Shown: piece after piece, positions 61,868-64,000 of the stretch
How the letters are laid out: every line of letters starts with the position of its first letter
How positions within the stretch are numbered: the stretch's first letter is position 1
DNA from: Balanoglossus misakiensis
Taxonomy: Eukaryota > Hemichordata
DNA: 64,000 bases
Direction of reading: 5' to 3'
Assembly: GCA_040954595.2 (NCBI GenBank)
Contig: CM082593.2
Coordinates: 1,674,001-1,738,000, forward strand
The notes under the pieces: generated by a model
The model's input: the letters and a program-made list of their open reading frames with translations, nothing else
Database searches by the model: none
Told to the model about the DNA's origin: nothing
Made by a program: the position numbers and the translations under genes

Positions 61868-61922
61868 ATCCATCCATCCATCCAACCAACCATCCATCTA
61901 TCCATCCAAGCATACATCCTTA
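61868..61922 (+). repeat. (CATC)n microsatellite
   Basis: CCATCCATCCATCC with CAAC and CTAT variants, preceded directly by a TACATGTA palindrome at 61861. Confidence 0.9.
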
Positions 61923-64000
61923 TTTCTGCTTACCTATCCCCACTCATCTGTTAACCACCCACCCACATATCTAGTACCTAAACATGAATGTATACGTATC
62001 GGTACATAGTATCTTCCAGCTACAAACATTCGTCCATCCATACATAAATGTGATGCAGGTTTAATTTGTACATGTTCGCACATGTTACATTTATGGTTGT
62101 ATGCAGATACACTGCAAGTTTCGTTGATTTCTAAACCCATGGAGACTGAATCTACTACAGCTTGTCTTCCGGTAAAAGTGATACTGCAATCACCTTTGAT
62201 CTACAGCATGTGCCTATTTAAGAGAGAATCTACATGGCGTACTCTGACCCACTGCCGCTCCGTTTGTTACCAATTTCCCACCTTTACATTTATCAATTAA
62301 ACATAAAACCGTCTCTTTAAATCAGGTGAAACATTACTTTAATTGGGTGTTAAGGGTAAAGAGCATGAAATTTCGCATATGACTCTTATATGACAACTTG
62401 CCTGTATTACCTGAACATTTAACATTATACGCCTTGAAGTCCTTGACAGGCCTATACTACTGTGTTTGCTCCCACGCCGATAAAAATAACCATATTAAGT
62501 TAACTAAAACAATTAAAGTACCTCTTGGGTACTGGACAATTCATAGAAAGTGATCCATAGCAACGATTGGTACTAGTTGCTGGGATTTCAAGGATATCAT
62601 TGAGAGTGTGAATAAGTCTTTCCTGTCATTAAAGAAGGGTAGGTTTAATCTTGCAAATTGTAAAATCGATTACAAGTGTCAGAGGAGAAATTTTCTTGTC
62701 CACACATATTGATTTTGAACGGTTTGTAGCATTCTGAAGGTCACTAGACTGAATATGTTGATTTAGAAAACCCACCAATTGATTTAGATTGTTATGTGCA
62801 GGGTGTGTTATCAATTGTTGCTCCCCGGAATATCATAGGTTTTCATCTCCCCCACACGAATTTCTCCTGTCAACAAGTTTAAAACTTATGACATCAGAAA
62901 TGGCCTATTGGTACCAAGCACTTCTCATAAATATGAGAAAATTTTAATTTCAGAAACTCTCGAGTTGAATTTTAAGACAGGGCAGAGAATAACACCCACA
63001 CATGTGAAGGGTAAAAAACCTAGCAAATGGTAATAGTGAAGAGCTTGTATGGTGTAGTTAGTTATACGTCATGTGCTCAAAAATTAAGAAAGTCTTAAAC
63101 TTTGTCAGACAGCAAACTCCATTAAATTCACAGGACTCTCGAACAGAGAGATACATAGACTAGTGTTACAAACTTCAACCTTTGAGTTTACTGGCCATTT
63201 TATATCCAATAATTAATTTGATATTGAAGGATGAAATTCGAAGCCAGTGATCATATTTCGTCTTGATTAGTATACGCGATATAATTGAATCTGCAATCGG
63301 CTTTGCCAAACCGACATTAAAATTGCCCTATAGTTCATTACATGTTTTCAGATAGTTCAAACAGTGTTACTGTACTTCTGCAGAAGAGTTTAAATGATGG
63401 CATGCATTTTTGGCTGTAATATGAGAAATGAAATAAAATATGACAGTGGTTTTGGGTTCCATGCTCCTCCGGTGTTAAGCTTGGTGCTAAACGTGGTTTA
63501 ACATGAATGGATCATTCATGTCCACAATAGGCTGATGTCTGTCCATGTGTAAAATCTTTAACATATCTACATCACAAGATCTGCTTTAATTACTTGTAAT
63601 GTTTGTTTTCCCGAGAGAAAACGTTAACAGTGAAGGCTTGATTTCGGCCTATCATTGATGCCTTATCTGCTGGCCTGTAGACAGTGGCTTTAATGTATCG
63701 CACGACACGATTCTATTTGATTGTCACAGGTTTGTTTCCATTACACAAGGCGTTTATACCTTAATTATCGATTGAAAGGTCACAGGTTATCAACCATCAC
63801 GCCCACTACAGCATGTGAAAGAAACTTAGAAGATAGCAGCAGAGCAATGTTCTTAGTCGTCTGACCTTCTGTATCCATTGTATATCCATTCTGTATCGTG
63901 CAGGTCTAAAATGGAATTGTTACTTTAATACAATCACGCTAGCGTAAACTGCAATGGAGACTTCAACGGATGTGTCTGTGTAACCTCCTTCATCATAAGA

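Larger units (their letters stand above)
44914..64000. other. About 19 kb of intergenic DNA, no recognisable gene
   Basis: The first part should contain the tachykinin receptor promoter; no clear TATA at a sensible distance was found. The rest is A+T-rich, with short chance ORFs (longest 130 codons at 54597-54989, unrecognised), several simple repeats, a CRE octamer at 55817-55824 and many TACATGTA palindromes. No tRNA, rRNA or other RNA gene recognised by eye. Confidence 0.55.

Overview
The window reads as animal (metazoan) nuclear DNA: about 60% A+T, genes split by long introns with canonical GT/AG junctions, simple-sequence tracts and a decayed non-LTR retrotransposon. There are no operons, ribosome binding sites, CRISPR arrays or bacterial genes. 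The gene content (a neuronal synaptotagmin and two neuropeptide-type GPCRs) fits an invertebrate bilaterian. A marine deuterostome (hemichordate or cephalochordate) or a lophotrochozoan is my guess; the sequence alone does not decide it.

Three protein-coding genes can be assembled exon by exon. (1) On the minus strand, 930-5568, lies a synaptotagmin-like gene (one N-terminal membrane anchor, C2A, C2B; at least 413 residues). Its upstream first exon was not found. (2) On the plus strand, 9585-15425, lies a four-exon rhodopsin-class peptide receptor of 410 residues. It has a TATA box, a perfect CRE and a two-codon upstream ORF in front of it. (3) On the minus strand, 29309-44913, lies a four-exon tachykinin (NK) receptor homologue of 400 residues spread over 15.6 kb. 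All splice phases close without a gap in all three models.

Layout: 1-300 is a decayed LINE reverse transcriptase; 930-5568 synaptotagmin; 5569-9363 divergent intergenic spacer with a 24-bp tandem repeat; 9364-15425 peptide GPCR; 15426-29308 intergenic DNA rich in repeats (31-bp direct repeat pair, a CpG-rich island, a 435-bp tandem duplication, a foldback hairpin followed by a 41-bp tandem array, a GTAT microsatellite); 29309-44913 tachykinin receptor, whose 9.1-kb first intron carries an unexplained 201-codon ORF; 44914-64000 about 19 kb without a recognisable gene, apart from one weak secreted-protein-like ORF.

The two receptors face each other tail to tail and share one intron position (phase 0, just before the K-M of TM6), but differ at the others. 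They probably descend from an old common receptor. Both would signal neuropeptide binding at the cell surface through G proteins, and the synaptotagmin would act in vesicle traffic. No evidence links the three functionally beyond proximity. The most interesting unexplained signals are the 201-codon intronic ORF, strong over-representation of the palindrome TACATGTA, the CpG-rich island, and the 435-bp duplication that keeps an open frame.
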